Of a stretch of 64,000 nucleotides of DNA, positions 34,822-43,540 are shown piece after piece. The stretch lies in the NCBI GenBank assembly GCA_041687255.1, contig JAWLCL010000013.1:62001-126000 (forward strand), read 5' to 3'. How positions within the stretch are numbered: the first letter of the stretch is position 1; each line of letters starts with the position of its first letter. The DNA comes from Mariniphaga sp041687255 (GTDB taxonomy: Bacteria; Bacteroidota; Bacteroidia; Bacteroidales; Prolixibacteraceae). The position numbers and the translations under genes were made by a program. The notes under the pieces were generated by a model. It was not told the DNA's origin and made no database searches. It was given only the letters and a program-made list of their open reading frames with translations.

Positions 34822-37473
34822 ATGTCAGAAGAGTTGGAAAATAATGAACCCGGAAATGAACAACCGGAAAAAAGTACAGATGGTTTAAAAGAGGAAATCA
34901 TTTATTTGCCGGGAATGTACCGCAACTGGTTTCTCGATTATGCCTCTTATGTAATCCTTGAAAGGGCAGTGCCTTATGTAAACGACGGATTAAAACCCGT
35001 ACAGCGCCGTATTATGCATGCCATGCGTGAAATGGACGATGGACGTTACAACAAGGTTGCCAACGTCATTGGGCAAACCATGCAGTACCATCCGCATGGA
35101 GATGCTTCAATAGGGGATGCCATCGTGCAGCTGGGGCAAAAAGACCTGCTCATCGACACACAGGGAAACTGGGGGAATGTGCTTACAGGCGACGGTTCTG
35201 CCGCTCCCCGTTACATCGAGGCCCGGCTCTCTAAATTTGCCCTGGAGGTGCTGTTTAACCCAAAAACTACCGAATGGAAACTTTCATACGACGGACGTAA
35301 AAAGGAACCGGTTACCCTGCCTGCCAAATTCCCGCTACTGCTTGCCCAGGGGGTTGATGGTATTGCAGTGGGGCTTGCCTCAAAAATCTTTCCTCATAAT
35401 TTCAATGAATTAATCGATGCATCTGTTGCCTACCTGAGAGGTGAAACCTTTGAATTGTTTCCCGATTTCCCCACTGGAGGCATGGTCGACTGCACCCGGT
35501 ACAATGATGGTCTGCGCGGCGGAGCAGTGAAAATACGGGCCAAAATAGAAAAACGCGACAGTAAAACGTTGGCCATTACTGAAATCCCTTTTGGGAAAAA
35601 CACAACGTCACTCATTGAAACCATTATAAAGGCAAACGAAAAAGGCAAAATAAAAATTAAGAAAATAGACGATAATACCGCAGCCGAAGTGGAAATACTT
35701 GTTCACCTGGCGCCGGGAGTGTCGTCCGATAAAACCATCGATGCCCTTTATGCCTTTACCGATTGCGAGGTTTCCCTGTCTCCAAATGCCTGCATTATTG
35801 AGGGAGATAAGCCGCATTTTATCGGGGTTGCTGAAATCCTGAAACGTTCTGTCGACAGTACTCTTCAACTCCTTAAACTGGAACTTGAAATACGTAAAGG
35901 AGAACTGGAGGAAGCCTGGCATTTTTCTTCACTCGAGAAAATATTCATCGAGGAAAGAATGTATAAGGATAAGGAATTTGAAGAGTCGGAAAATATGGAT
36001 GAGGCCATAATGCATATCGACAGGCGCCTTGAACCCTGGAAGCCAACCTTCAGGAGAGAAATAAACCGCGATGATATTCTGAAGCTGATGGAAATCCGTA
36101 TGGCCCGTATTCTTAAATTCAATACCGACAAAGCCAACGAGAATATACTGGCCATTGAAGAAGAGATTGAGGAGATACTTAACAAAATTGAAAACATTGT
36201 TGATTACACCATTCAATGGTATTGCCATCTTAAGGATAAATACGGAAAAGGACGCGAAAGAAAAACTGAAATCCGTAACTTCGAAAATATTGTTGCCACC
36301 AAGGTGGTGGTGAAAAACGAAAAACTATATGTCGATCGGAAGGAAGGCTTTATTGGCATGAGTCTCAGGAAAGCAGAATACATATGCGACTGCTCCGATA
36401 TCGACGATATCATTGTGTTCCGCCGTGATGGAACTTACTTTATATCAAAAGTATCCGATAAGGCATTTATCGGAAAAAATCCGCTTTACATTGCCGTTTT
36501 CCGTAAAAACGATAAGCGGACCATCTATAATGTGGTTTACCGCGATGGGAAAACCGGGTATTCTTATATGAAGCGTTTTGCAGTGACTGGCGTTACGCGC
36601 GATAAGGAATATGATGTGACTCAAGGTACCAACGGCTCAAGAATAACCTATTTCTCTGCCAATCCTAACGGTGAGGCTGAAGTGTTGAAGATTTTGCTCA
36701 AGCCAAAACCACGAATTAAAAAACTGGCTTTTGAGGTTGACATGGGTGAGCTTGCCATTAAAGGGCGGCAGTCGATGGGAAATATTCTCACTAAGCACGA
36801 GGTACATAAAATCGCGCTTAAGGAAAAGGGAATCTCAACCCTGGGAGGCCGGAAAATATGGTTCGATGAAGATGTCTTGCGTTTGAATGCCGATAACAGG
36901 GGCAAATATCTCGGTGAATTTTCAGGTGAAGATAAAATTCTGGCAATCTATAAAAGCGGAGAATATGAACTGTACTCTTTCGATTTAAGCAACCATTTCG
37001 ATGCCGATATTCTTGCCATTGAAAAATTTAACAGCCATAAGATTCTTTCGGTTGTATATTTCGATGCCGAACAACAATTTTATTACCTGAAGCGATTCGA
37101 AATGGAGGAAATCGAAGGAAAGCGGATACGGTTTGTCGGAGAGCATCCTGATAATAAACTGGTTAGTATCACGTGGGTTCATTTCCCTCGCCTGGAGATT
37201 GAATTTGGAGGAAAACATGCCGAACGGGAAAATGAAATAATCGAAGTGGCAGAGTTCATAGGTGTTAAATCATGGAAGGCAAAAGGGAAACGGCTGTCGA
37301 ATTACAGCATCGAAAATGTTAAGGAGATTGAGCCTGTTATAAAGGATGAAGATGACAAGCCTGCCACAGAAGATGAAGAAGAACCAAATGCAAACAGTGG
37401 GTCTGATGATGTTCCTTTTGAAATAAAGAGACCCGGTAAGGAAGAAGATCCAAACCAGATGTCACTTTTTTAA
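34822..37473 (+). CDS. parC: DNA topoisomerase IV subunit A (ParC), with C-terminal acidic tail
   Basis: This is an 883-residue protein. The breakage-reunion domain has VPYVNDGLKPVQRRIMHAM near 52-70 and the catalytic tyrosine in APRYIEARLS near 131-134. The HPHGD segment near 91-95 is the quinolone-region equivalent. The C-terminal domain is a degenerate beta-propeller (FIGMSLRKAEY, SRITYFSANPNGEAEVL). After it comes a low-complexity acidic tail of about 40 residues ending EEDPNQMSLF. The terminal QMSLF fits the QxxLF type of sliding-clamp-binding peptides. With ParE it unlinks sister chromosomes. Confidence 0.9.
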   Translation: MSEELENNEPGNEQPEKSTDGLKEEIIYLPGMYRNWFLDYASYVILERAVPYVNDGLKPVQRRIMHAMREMDDGRYNKVANVIGQTMQYHPHGDASIGDAIVQLGQKDLLIDTQGNWGNVLTGDGSAAPRYIEARLSKFALEVLFNPKTTEWKLSYDGRKKEPVTLPAKFPLLLAQGVDGIAVGLASKIFPHNFNELIDASVAYLRGETFELFPDFPTGGMVDCTRYNDGLRGGAVKIRAKIEKRDSKTLAITEIPFGKNTTSLIETIIKANEKGKIKIKKIDDNTAAEVEILVHLAPGVSSDKTIDALYAFTDCEVSLSPNACIIEGDKPHFIGVAEILKRSVDSTLQLLKLELEIRKGELEEAWHFSSLEKIFIEERMYKDKEFEESENMDEAIMHIDRRLEPWKPTFRREINRDDILKLMEIRMARILKFNTDKANENILAIEEEIEEILNKIENIVDYTIQWYCHLKDKYGKGRERKTEIRNFENIVATKVVVKNEKLYVDRKEGFIGMSLRKAEYICDCSDIDDIIVFRRDGTYFISKVSDKAFIGKNPLYIAVFRKNDKRTIYNVVYRDGKTGYSYMKRFAVTGVTRDKEYDVTQGTNGSRITYFSANPNGEAEVLKILLKPKPRIKKLAFEVDMGELAIKGRQSMGNILTKHEVHKIALKEKGISTLGGRKIWFDEDVLRLNADNRGKYLGEFSGEDKILAIYKSGEYELYSFDLSNHFDADILAIEKFNSHKILSVVYFDAEQQFYYLKRFEMEEIEGKRIRFVGEHPDNKLVSITWVHFPRLEIEFGGKHAERENEIIEVAEFIGVKSWKAKGKRLSNYSIENVKEIEPVIKDEDDKPATEDEEEPNANSGSDDVPFEIKRPGKEEDPNQMSLF

Positions 37474-37527
37474 AGAGAGGGCAGTACCAGTGTACTTTTT
37501 TATTTGTTTGTACCGAAAATACATGTT

Positions 37528-38028
37528 ATGAGGATTTACCTTACAGGATACATGGGATGCGGAAAATCAACATTGGGACGCAGACTTGCGCGGCATGCCG
37601 GATTGCAGTTCATCGATATGGATGACTATATTGAAGAGCGAAATTGTAAAACCGTTCCACAACTTTTTGCTGAAGAAGGTGAAGCCGGGTTTCGTAAAAA
37701 AGAACGCAAAGCGCTGGAAGAACTTTCCGATTTCACTGATGTTGTTATAGCTACCGGCGGTGGAGCACCCTGTTTCTTTGATAACATGGACTTAATGAAC
37801 CGCACCGGCACAACAATTTTTATGAATATTGACCCCGGTCTGCTTGCAAATCGCCTGCTGAAATCAAAAACAGAGCGACCGCTTATAAAAGGTAAATCAA
37901 AGCAAGAACTTGTGCAGTTTATTGCAGAGACTCTCGAAAAAAGAAATCCGTATTATGAGAAGGCAAAATACCAGATTACAAAGCCTGATGTTGACTTAGA
38001 CGAGCTACTGAAGAAGATAAATACTTAA
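37528..38028 (+). CDS. aroK: Shikimate kinase
   Basis: From the ATG at 37528 the protein has 166 residues, the normal length; the frame is open 8 codons further up but the family starts at MRIYLTGYMGCGKSTLG. The Walker A motif GYMGCGKST is at 7-15. DMDDYIE near 32-38 and GFRKKERKAL near 57-66 bind shikimate, and VIATGGGAPC near 77-86 is the Walker-B-like glycine-rich strand. A lid region contains TERPLIKGK. It phosphorylates shikimate at O3 in aromatic amino-acid synthesis. It is 54 nt after parC and convergent with secG. Confidence 0.95.
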   Translation: MRIYLTGYMGCGKSTLGRRLARHAGLQFIDMDDYIEERNCKTVPQLFAEEGEAGFRKKERKALEELSDFTDVVIATGGGAPCFFDNMDLMNRTGTTIFMNIDPGLLANRLLKSKTERPLIKGKSKQELVQFIAETLEKRNPYYEKAKYQITKPDVDLDELLKKINT

Positions 38029-38240
38029 TCCCCGGCATAAATTCCGGGTTTATAACATCAGCATTTATAATGGTGTTCAGCAATAACCCAACCTCTTTCA
38101 CTATAACTTCCTCTCTTGTAATCTCTATCTGTAATCATGAGCATCCTCAGGATCAATCATCCGCTATTACCCCCAACCAGAGAGATTGTGTTACTAAACC
38201 CGGCATTTAAGAGGAGGGTTAAGTATTGGTTTGCATCACA

Positions 38241-38281
38241 AAAAAAGCCATTTGAACTTTATGCATTCAAATGGCTTTTTT
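38241..38281. terminator. Bidirectional intrinsic terminator between aroK and secG
   Basis: A 16-bp stem with A-rich left and T-rich right ends (AAAAAGCCATTTGAA at 38242-38256 and its complement at 38266-38280) encloses a 9-nt loop. The A/T tails give a U-run on either strand, so it can terminate both the plus-strand aroK and the minus-strand secG transcripts. Confidence 0.85.
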
Positions 38282-38299
38282 CGTAAATGTCATGTACAG

Positions 38300-38665
38300 C
38301 TAGTTTGTGGTATCTCCCTCAGCCGGTGCAGGAGTTTGATCGTCTACATCGGGAACATTTGTCGGGAAATTCGGAACCTGCGACGGGTCAACAGCATTCT
38401 CTATCTGGTCCTGAACCCTTGACCGTTCCTGAAGCACTCCCTGGCGGGGAATGAATGCCGATCCCATAATCGACAGCACCAACAAGGCTCCGGCCAGTAC
38501 CCAGGTCGCTTTTTCAAGGAAATCAGTGGTTTTCCTGACTCCCATAATCTGGTTCGACGATTGAAAATTGCTGGCCAAACCTCCGCCTTTTGAATTTTGA
38601 ACAAGTACTATAAGTACCAGTAAAATACAGACGATAAATATCAAAACAGTGATTAACGTGTACAT
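38300..38665 (-). CDS. secG: Preprotein translocase subunit SecG
   Basis: This is a 121-residue protein with two helices: MYTLITVLIFIVCILLVLIVLVQ at the start and TWVLAGALLVLSIMGSAF near 52-70. Between them is the SecG signature QNSKGGGLASNF near 23-34. The C-terminal 50 residues are polar and variable (PAPAEGDTTN), as usual in Bacteroidota. It assists SecYE-mediated export. It is the last gene of a minus-strand operon after the TPR-like gene (10 nt gap). Confidence 0.93.
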   Translation of the reverse strand: MYTLITVLIFIVCILLVLIVLVQNSKGGGLASNFQSSNQIMGVRKTTDFLEKATWVLAGALLVLSIMGSAFIPRQGVLQERSRVQDQIENAVDPSQVPNFPTNVPDVDDQTPAPAEGDTTN

Positions 38666-38675
38666 CTCAAAACAG

Positions 38676-39281
38676 TTAAATATTTTTTAATTTCTCTATC
38701 TCTTTAATTCGGGTTGCAAAGTAACTATTTTTTTCCGGATATTTCAAGCTTAATTTTTTAAAAGCATTCAGTGCTTTATCGTATTTTTTTTGCCCCACAT
38801 AAATATTTGCCAGTGTTTCGGTTACCATCTCATCACTCTCAGTAATTGAACGGGCAATAATATCATGTTCGGGGGCTGTCGACTGCTCCTCCGAAGGCTG
38901 CTTGTTGAGCTTTAACGAACCTTGCGGAACAGACAGAAATCTATCAATAAGAGAGCCACCCGAAGGTGCAGATTCCGGCTTTCCAAGCTGATATTCACTG
39001 CCTGCATTTATTGTCTTATCCATTGCTGACATCGAACCTTCAGGATTATGTTTAGCATGCAGAAAACGGTAAAGCTGCTTTCGGTCGGGAAGGAGAGGCG
39101 CTGCTTTTTTCAATGCGGCATCAAACTCCGGATCATTCAAAACCTTGAGGTTTCGAAGGTAAAGCAACCAGGCGGCATGAAAGTGCGGGAAAGCCTCAGT
39201 AAGTTTTTTTAAACCCACCAGGGTATCACGATTTAATTGTGCTGGGTTTTGGGCCAGTTTATAGAATCTTCCTTTCTCCAT
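38676..39281 (-). CDS. TPR-like protein in the lptE-secG operon
   Basis: This is a 201-residue cytosolic protein. The first 70 residues are helical, with AWLLYLRNLKVLNDPEFD. A polar central linker (about 85-130) is followed by a tetratricopeptide pair at the C-terminus (TETLANIYVGQKKYDKALNA then FKKLSLKYPEKNSYFATRI). No catalytic motif is seen. It lies 2 nt downstream of lptE and 10 nt upstream of secG, so it is co-transcribed with envelope and secretion genes. Role unknown; protein-protein adaptor is likely from the TPR. Confidence 0.75.
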   Translation of the reverse strand: MEKGRFYKLAQNPAQLNRDTLVGLKKLTEAFPHFHAAWLLYLRNLKVLNDPEFDAALKKAAPLLPDRKQLYRFLHAKHNPEGSMSAMDKTINAGSEYQLGKPESAPSGGSLIDRFLSVPQGSLKLNKQPSEEQSTAPEHDIIARSITESDEMVTETLANIYVGQKKYDKALNAFKKLSLKYPEKNSYFATRIKEIEKLKNI

Positions 39282-39283
39282 TG

Positions 39284-39799
39284 TTACCAGTTGGCAAGTG
39301 TGGCATTAAAAATATCTTCAGTAAGTTTGGAAATTATTTCCGGAACAAGTCCATCTTCAACAGCAGTTAATGTTTGCGATCCGTCGAAATCTTCGAAAGC
39401 TGAAAATGAACGGTCAATGCTTTGATCCGGGTCAATACTGTTGGTGTATTTCACCCTTACGGTTATTGTTAACCGGCTAAGCGCTGCCAAATCATCTTTT
39501 TGAACCGCCATTGGCCGCACGTCATAACCTGTAATTTGTCCTTCAAAAATCAGATCGCCGTCTTCAGCAAGCTCATTCAGCGAGGTTTGTCGTTGCAATT
39601 TCTCGCGAAGTTCTTCAGTAAACGATTGACTAAGGGTTGGGTTTACCAGCCTGGCCCGGTTTGGGAAATAATAAACCGAGAATGTTTTTACAGCCGGTGA
39701 AATGTTAGCGCCGGTAAATGAATAACCTACCTTGCAGGAGTTGAAAATTCCCGTTGTTAAAAGCGCTGTCAGAAATATAATAAGAGACTTTTTTAGCAT
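39284..39799 (-). CDS. lptE: LptE-family LPS assembly lipoprotein
   Basis: This is a 171-residue protein with a lipoprotein signal (SLIIFLTALLTTGIFNSC, lipidated Cys22). The mature part starts KVGYSFTGANISPAVKTFSVYYFPN, with the family's strand-helix pattern and a helix LSQSFTEELREKLQRQTSL. In the outer membrane LptE plugs and guides the LptD barrel that delivers LPS to the surface. Its location 3 nt after the sigma-54 activator gene and before the TPR gene and secG is a common Bacteroidota order. Confidence 0.82.
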   Translation of the reverse strand: MLKKSLIIFLTALLTTGIFNSCKVGYSFTGANISPAVKTFSVYYFPNRARLVNPTLSQSFTEELREKLQRQTSLNELAEDGDLIFEGQITGYDVRPMAVQKDDLAALSRLTITVRVKYTNSIDPDQSIDRSFSAFEDFDGSQTLTAVEDGLVPEIISKLTEDIFNATLANW

Positions 39800-39802
39800 T
39801 TG

Positions 39803-41032
39803 TCAACCTTTAATATTGTGTTCTTTAATTTTACGGTAAAGGGTTCTTTCTGAAATGCCCAATTCGTTGGCAGCATGCTTCCGTTTACCGTGGTGCTTCT
39901 CCAAAGCTTTTGTTATCAGTTCAATTTCTTTGTCTTCAAGCGACAATGATTCCTCCACCAGTTCTTCTGTATCCTGAATGTTTTTTCGATCAAATTCTTT
40001 AAAATGAACCGGTTTTGGCAGCTTTTCAGCAACCGGCAAATTTGTCTCTTCTCCCTCGTACAGGTTTTGGATTATTCGTTCCTGGTCGCCTGAAAATTGG
40101 TAATCGCGGTTTTCCATGATATGCATCACCAACTTTTTAAGGTCATTCATATCCCGCTTCATTTCAAAGAGGATTTTATATAAAATTTCACGTTCGTTTG
40201 AAAAGCTTTTTTCTTCCGGATGATTAAGCAGTGCAGGCAGGTTTTTTGATGAAATGTTAGGCAGGTACTGCTGCAACTTTTCGGCTGAAATATCTCTGTT
40301 TTGTTCAATTATTGATATTTGCTCGGTAATATTTTTCAGTTGCCTGACATTTCCGGGCCACCTGTAGTTTTCCAGTAAAATCCGTGCATTGTCATCAAGA
40401 TGTAATGCCGGCATCTGGTATTTTTCAGCAAAATCGCGGGCAAATTTCCTAAACAGCAGATGAATGTCTTCCGGTCGCTGGCGCAGGGGAACCATATAAA
40501 TAGGTACCGTATTCAACCGGTAAAATAAGTCTTCCCTGAATTTTCCCTCATCTATGGCTTTGGGTATATCGAGGTTTGTTGCTGCAATTACCCTGACGTT
40601 AGTTTTTAATACTTTTGAAGAACCAACCCTGAGAAATTCACCGGTTTCAAGAACCCGCAGCAGGCGTACCTGTGTCGAAAGCGGCAATTCGCCAATTTCA
40701 TCCAAAAAAATAGTCCCTTCGTCGGCTTCCTGAAAATAGCCTTTTCTGTCGGAAAGAGCCCCTGTGAAGGAGCCTTTTTCATGTCCGAACAACTCCGAAT
40801 CGATGGTGCCTTCAGGTATGGCGCCACAGTTTACCGCTACATACCTGCCGTGCTTACGGCTCGAAAACTGATGAATAATTTGAGGAAATACCTCTTTCCC
40901 CGTTCCACTTTCTCCGGTAATTAATACCGAAAGATCGGTAGGCGCAACCTGCACGGCAATTTCAATAGCTCTGTGGAGGGCGGGTGAATTTCCTATAATT
41001 TCAAATCGTTGTTTTATATCCTGAATATCCAT
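39803..41032 (-). CDS. Sigma-54-dependent transcriptional activator without receiver domain
   Basis: This is a 409-residue protein. The AAA+ domain starts almost at the N-terminus: Walker A GESGTGKE near 41-48; the sigma-54 contact loop reads GSFTGA (in place of GAFTGA) near 85-90; the Walker B region is GTIFLDEIGELPL near 108-120; the arginine-finger region is FREDLFYRLN near 165. A Fis-type helix-turn-helix closes the protein (HGKRKHAANELGISERTLYRK). There is no N-terminal sensor domain, so control probably comes through partner proteins or expression level. Between the ATPase and the HTH lies an unusual polar linker of about 120 residues. It is the first gene of the operon with lptE, the TPR gene and secG. 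Targets unknown. Confidence 0.9.
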   Translation of the reverse strand: MDIQDIKQRFEIIGNSPALHRAIEIAVQVAPTDLSVLITGESGTGKEVFPQIIHQFSSRKHGRYVAVNCGAIPEGTIDSELFGHEKGSFTGALSDRKGYFQEADEGTIFLDEIGELPLSTQVRLLRVLETGEFLRVGSSKVLKTNVRVIAATNLDIPKAIDEGKFREDLFYRLNTVPIYMVPLRQRPEDIHLLFRKFARDFAEKYQMPALHLDDNARILLENYRWPGNVRQLKNITEQISIIEQNRDISAEKLQQYLPNISSKNLPALLNHPEEKSFSNEREILYKILFEMKRDMNDLKKLVMHIMENRDYQFSGDQERIIQNLYEGEETNLPVAEKLPKPVHFKEFDRKNIQDTEELVEESLSLEDKEIELITKALEKHHGKRKHAANELGISERTLYRKIKEHNIKG

Positions 41033-41284
41033 TTCGATTGTTCTTTCACCTGTTGATTCATTTACTCAGGCCGTTATTTGTAAAACAGGCACCTGCAGAT
41101 TTATGTGCGAAAATAAACATGCCTAACTTGTTTCAGGCATCAAATTTACATATTTTCGCTGGCAATGTTCTACTTGGTTTTTTGTTTAACCTTTTTTATT
41201 TTTTTTGTGTTAATTTTTTAATCCTGAATCCTGTCCATTCTCATAATAATTATCTTTACAAAATTATATGCAGCACTTAATTAG

Positions 41285-42022
41285 ATGAAGTTTATAGTTT
41301 TAATACCCGCACGTTACCAGTCAACCCGTTTTCCTGGCAAACCACTGGCTTTGCTAGGTGGAAAGCCTGTTATCCGGTGGGTTTATGAAAATTCGGCACG
41401 GGCAATTGAAAATGTATGGGTAGCAACCGATGATGAACGGATCTATAATGCAGTGGAAGAATTCGGGGGGAAGGCCATATATACCCGATCAAATCATAAA
41501 AGCGGGACCGACCGTTGTGCCGAAGCAGCAGTTTTACTGGAGCACGATGTTGATTTTGATGCCGTGGTAAACGTGCAGGGAGATGAACCTTTTGTGCGGG
41601 CCGAACAAATTAAACAACTTGTTTCGTGCTTTGATGATGATACAAATATTGCTACATTGGTCCGCGAAATAGACGACACCGATGAACTGTTTAATCCAAA
41701 CCGCCCCAAAGTGGTGCTCGACAACAAAAACAATGCGCTGTATTTTAGCCGTTCGCCAGTGCCGCATGTAAGAGGAGAAAAAGAGGGGAACTGGCATTCG
41801 TACCACCAGTTTTGGTCGCACGTGGGCATGTATGCCTATAGGAAAAATGTATTACAGGAGATAACCCGCCTTGCCCCGGGTAAACTGGAGAAAGCCGAAG
41901 CCCTTGAGCAATTGAGATGGCTTGAAAACGGTTATTCTATAAAAACGGCTGTAACATCTTTTCAAAGTATCGGAATCGATACTCCTGCCGATTTGCAGGC
42001 AGCCGAATTGCTGCTTAAATAA
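41285..42022 (+). CDS. kdsB: 3-deoxy-manno-octulosonate cytidylyltransferase
   Basis: This is a 245-residue protein with the family opening FIVLIPARYQSTRFPGKPL (nucleotide binding). NVQGDEPF near 97-104 carries the Mg2+-binding aspartate, and the Kdo-binding SRSPVPH segment lies near 157-163. It activates Kdo as CMP-Kdo for LPS core synthesis in the cytosol. The nearby lptE and secG genes on the other strand also concern the outer membrane. It is followed 48 nt later by a small T9SS-domain gene. Confidence 0.95.
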   Translation: MKFIVLIPARYQSTRFPGKPLALLGGKPVIRWVYENSARAIENVWVATDDERIYNAVEEFGGKAIYTRSNHKSGTDRCAEAAVLLEHDVDFDAVVNVQGDEPFVRAEQIKQLVSCFDDDTNIATLVREIDDTDELFNPNRPKVVLDNKNNALYFSRSPVPHVRGEKEGNWHSYHQFWSHVGMYAYRKNVLQEITRLAPGKLEKAEALEQLRWLENGYSIKTAVTSFQSIGIDTPADLQAAELLLK

Positions 42023-42070
42023 AAGGCATATTATTTGCTTGTTGTTAGTGAAAATTGTAACTTAAGATTC

Positions 42071-42436
42071 ATGAAAAAAACTTTACTTATTGTCATATTT
42101 TCATTGTTTATAATTACCTCATTTGCAGGAGTGCCCGGTTATTTTGCAGGGCTGCAGGACGGTGTTGCCAAAATTGATTCAAGTCAGAATGAATTGAAGA
42201 TATACCCAAATCCTGCAGAAACCGGCAGAGTAACACTGGAAATGAATTCCGGAGAGATTGCTGAAGTCCGACTTATCAATATTGCAGGAAAGGAAGTCGT
42301 TTCGCGGAAGATGGATTTTGGCACTACTAAATATATTCTTACCCTTGAGGAAATTCCCAGTGGAATATATTTTGTCAGAGTAAAATCAGTTGATAACAAA
42401 AGTATCGTTAAAAAACTGGTGGTTTCTTCTCTCTGA
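42071..42436 (+). CDS. Minimal exported protein consisting mainly of a T9SS type A sorting domain
   Basis: From the ATG at 42071 the protein has 121 residues; earlier in-frame codons are not signal-like. It has a signal peptide (MKKTLLIVIFSLFIITSFA) and a short linker. About 80 residues then match the type A C-terminal sorting domain: ELKIYPNPAETGRVTLEM, EVRLINIAGKEV, IPSGIYFVRV and a final KKLVV. Such domains normally sit at the end of large cargo and direct them through the type IX secretion system. Here almost no cargo is present. It may be a small structural or adhesive surface peptide, a remnant, or a decoy. It confirms that the host uses T9SS. Confidence 0.8.
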   Translation: MKKTLLIVIFSLFIITSFAGVPGYFAGLQDGVAKIDSSQNELKIYPNPAETGRVTLEMNSGEIAEVRLINIAGKEVVSRKMDFGTTKYILTLEEIPSGIYFVRVKSVDNKSIVKKLVVSSL

Positions 42437-42633
42437 GTGAAACAATACTCAATCAGTGACATTTCATTATTCAGGCTGTTGTTGAACACCAATCCTTCAA
42501 TTTTGAATTATTAATTCATGATTTTATTGAGGCAGCGCTAATTGCTGATGCCAGTAATTTACTGCATGGCTGGTTAAATGTCCGATAACAGCATTGTTCC
42601 CGCCTGAAAAATAGGTTAACATTAGTATCAGCA

Positions 42634-42650
42634 CCAGGGCAGTGCCCTGG
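42634..42650 (+). terminator. GC-rich hairpin after the T9SS-domain gene
   Basis: CCAGGGC and GCCCTGG are separated by AGT. A T-rich stretch begins about 30 nt later rather than immediately. It may terminate transcription from 42071-42436 or from deoC on the other strand. Confidence 0.4.
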
Positions 42651-42716
42651 CTGTTTGCTTATGAAATAATAATTAGTTTTTTTCTAAAGCCTGATGTTTT
42701 TCTCACTTTTTTCCAA

Positions 42717-43430
42717 TCATCCGCCAAATCTTTCTTTTGCCTCTTCCAATATTACAATTGTTGCCGTCGCCCCGCACCTGCTGCAACCTGCTTGCTGCAC
42801 TTCCAGAAGTCCGTCAAGCGTGCGTACACCTCCGGCAGCTTTCACTTTTACACCCGGTCCCACGCTGCTTTTCATGAGTTTAAGATTGGGAATGGTTGCA
42901 CCGGTATAAGCATATTTCCCATCCGCACCTTTTACAAAACCAAACCCGGAAGAGGTTTTTACATAATCGGCGCCCACTTTGGTGCAGATCTCACACAGTT
43001 TAATGATATCCTCATTTTTGTTTACGTAGTCGGTTTCAAAAATCACCTTTACTATGGCGTTGTTCCGGTGGCAGGTTTGGGTAATTGCATTAATCTCCTC
43101 CTCTATATAATGCCAGTCACCCTGGAGTGCCTTTCCGATATTTATGACCATGTCAATTTCCACCGCACCGTCATTACAGGCTGTTTCGGTTTCAAATACT
43201 TTTACTTCAATGGCCGAATTACCTGCCGGAAAACCTATTACGCAGCCCACCAGTACATTGGAGCCTTTAAGGAGTTCAACAGCCTGCTTCACTGCATAAG
43301 GTTTAACACATACCGAGGCAACATCATATTTCTTCGCCACTTCGCACTCCCGGCGTAAATCTTCATCGGTCATAGTAGGATGGAGTATTGAGTGGTCAAT
43401 CATTTTAGCAAGTTCGTGTACTTTGTTCAT
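42717..43430 (-). CDS. deoC: Deoxyribose-phosphate aldolase
   Basis: This is a 237-residue TIM-barrel enzyme. The start MNKVHELAKMIDHSILHPTMTDEDL is typical. The Schiff-base lysine is in GADYVKTSSGFG near 165-176, and KAAGGVRTLDGLLE near 204-217 contains the second active-site lysine. It splits 2-deoxyribose 5-phosphate into acetaldehyde and glyceraldehyde 3-phosphate in deoxynucleoside catabolism. It is a single-gene unit. Confidence 0.95.
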   Translation of the reverse strand: MNKVHELAKMIDHSILHPTMTDEDLRRECEVAKKYDVASVCVKPYAVKQAVELLKGSNVLVGCVIGFPAGNSAIEVKVFETETACNDGAVEIDMVINIGKALQGDWHYIEEEINAITQTCHRNNAIVKVIFETDYVNKNEDIIKLCEICTKVGADYVKTSSGFGFVKGADGKYAYTGATIPNLKLMKSSVGPGVKVKAAGGVRTLDGLLEVQQAGCSRCGATATIVILEEAKERFGG

Positions 43431-43540
43431 TTTGTTATACTTTAATTGTTGTAAGGTATCTGATTAAATCTGAGTGGATTAAAGCTCATAACCTTCTGGT
43501 TTTTCTTTAATATACTATAGTCACCTGGCAATGTAGCATT

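Noticed and set aside
41038..41280. 80-codon hydrophobic frame between the sigma-54 activator and kdsB
   Set aside because: It lies in a divergent promoter region and its phenylalanine-rich composition follows from the T-rich DNA.
42642..43358. 238-codon frame opposite deoC
   Set aside because: It is antisense to a clear aldolase with its catalytic lysine; composition is cysteine- and phenylalanine-rich as in shadow frames.
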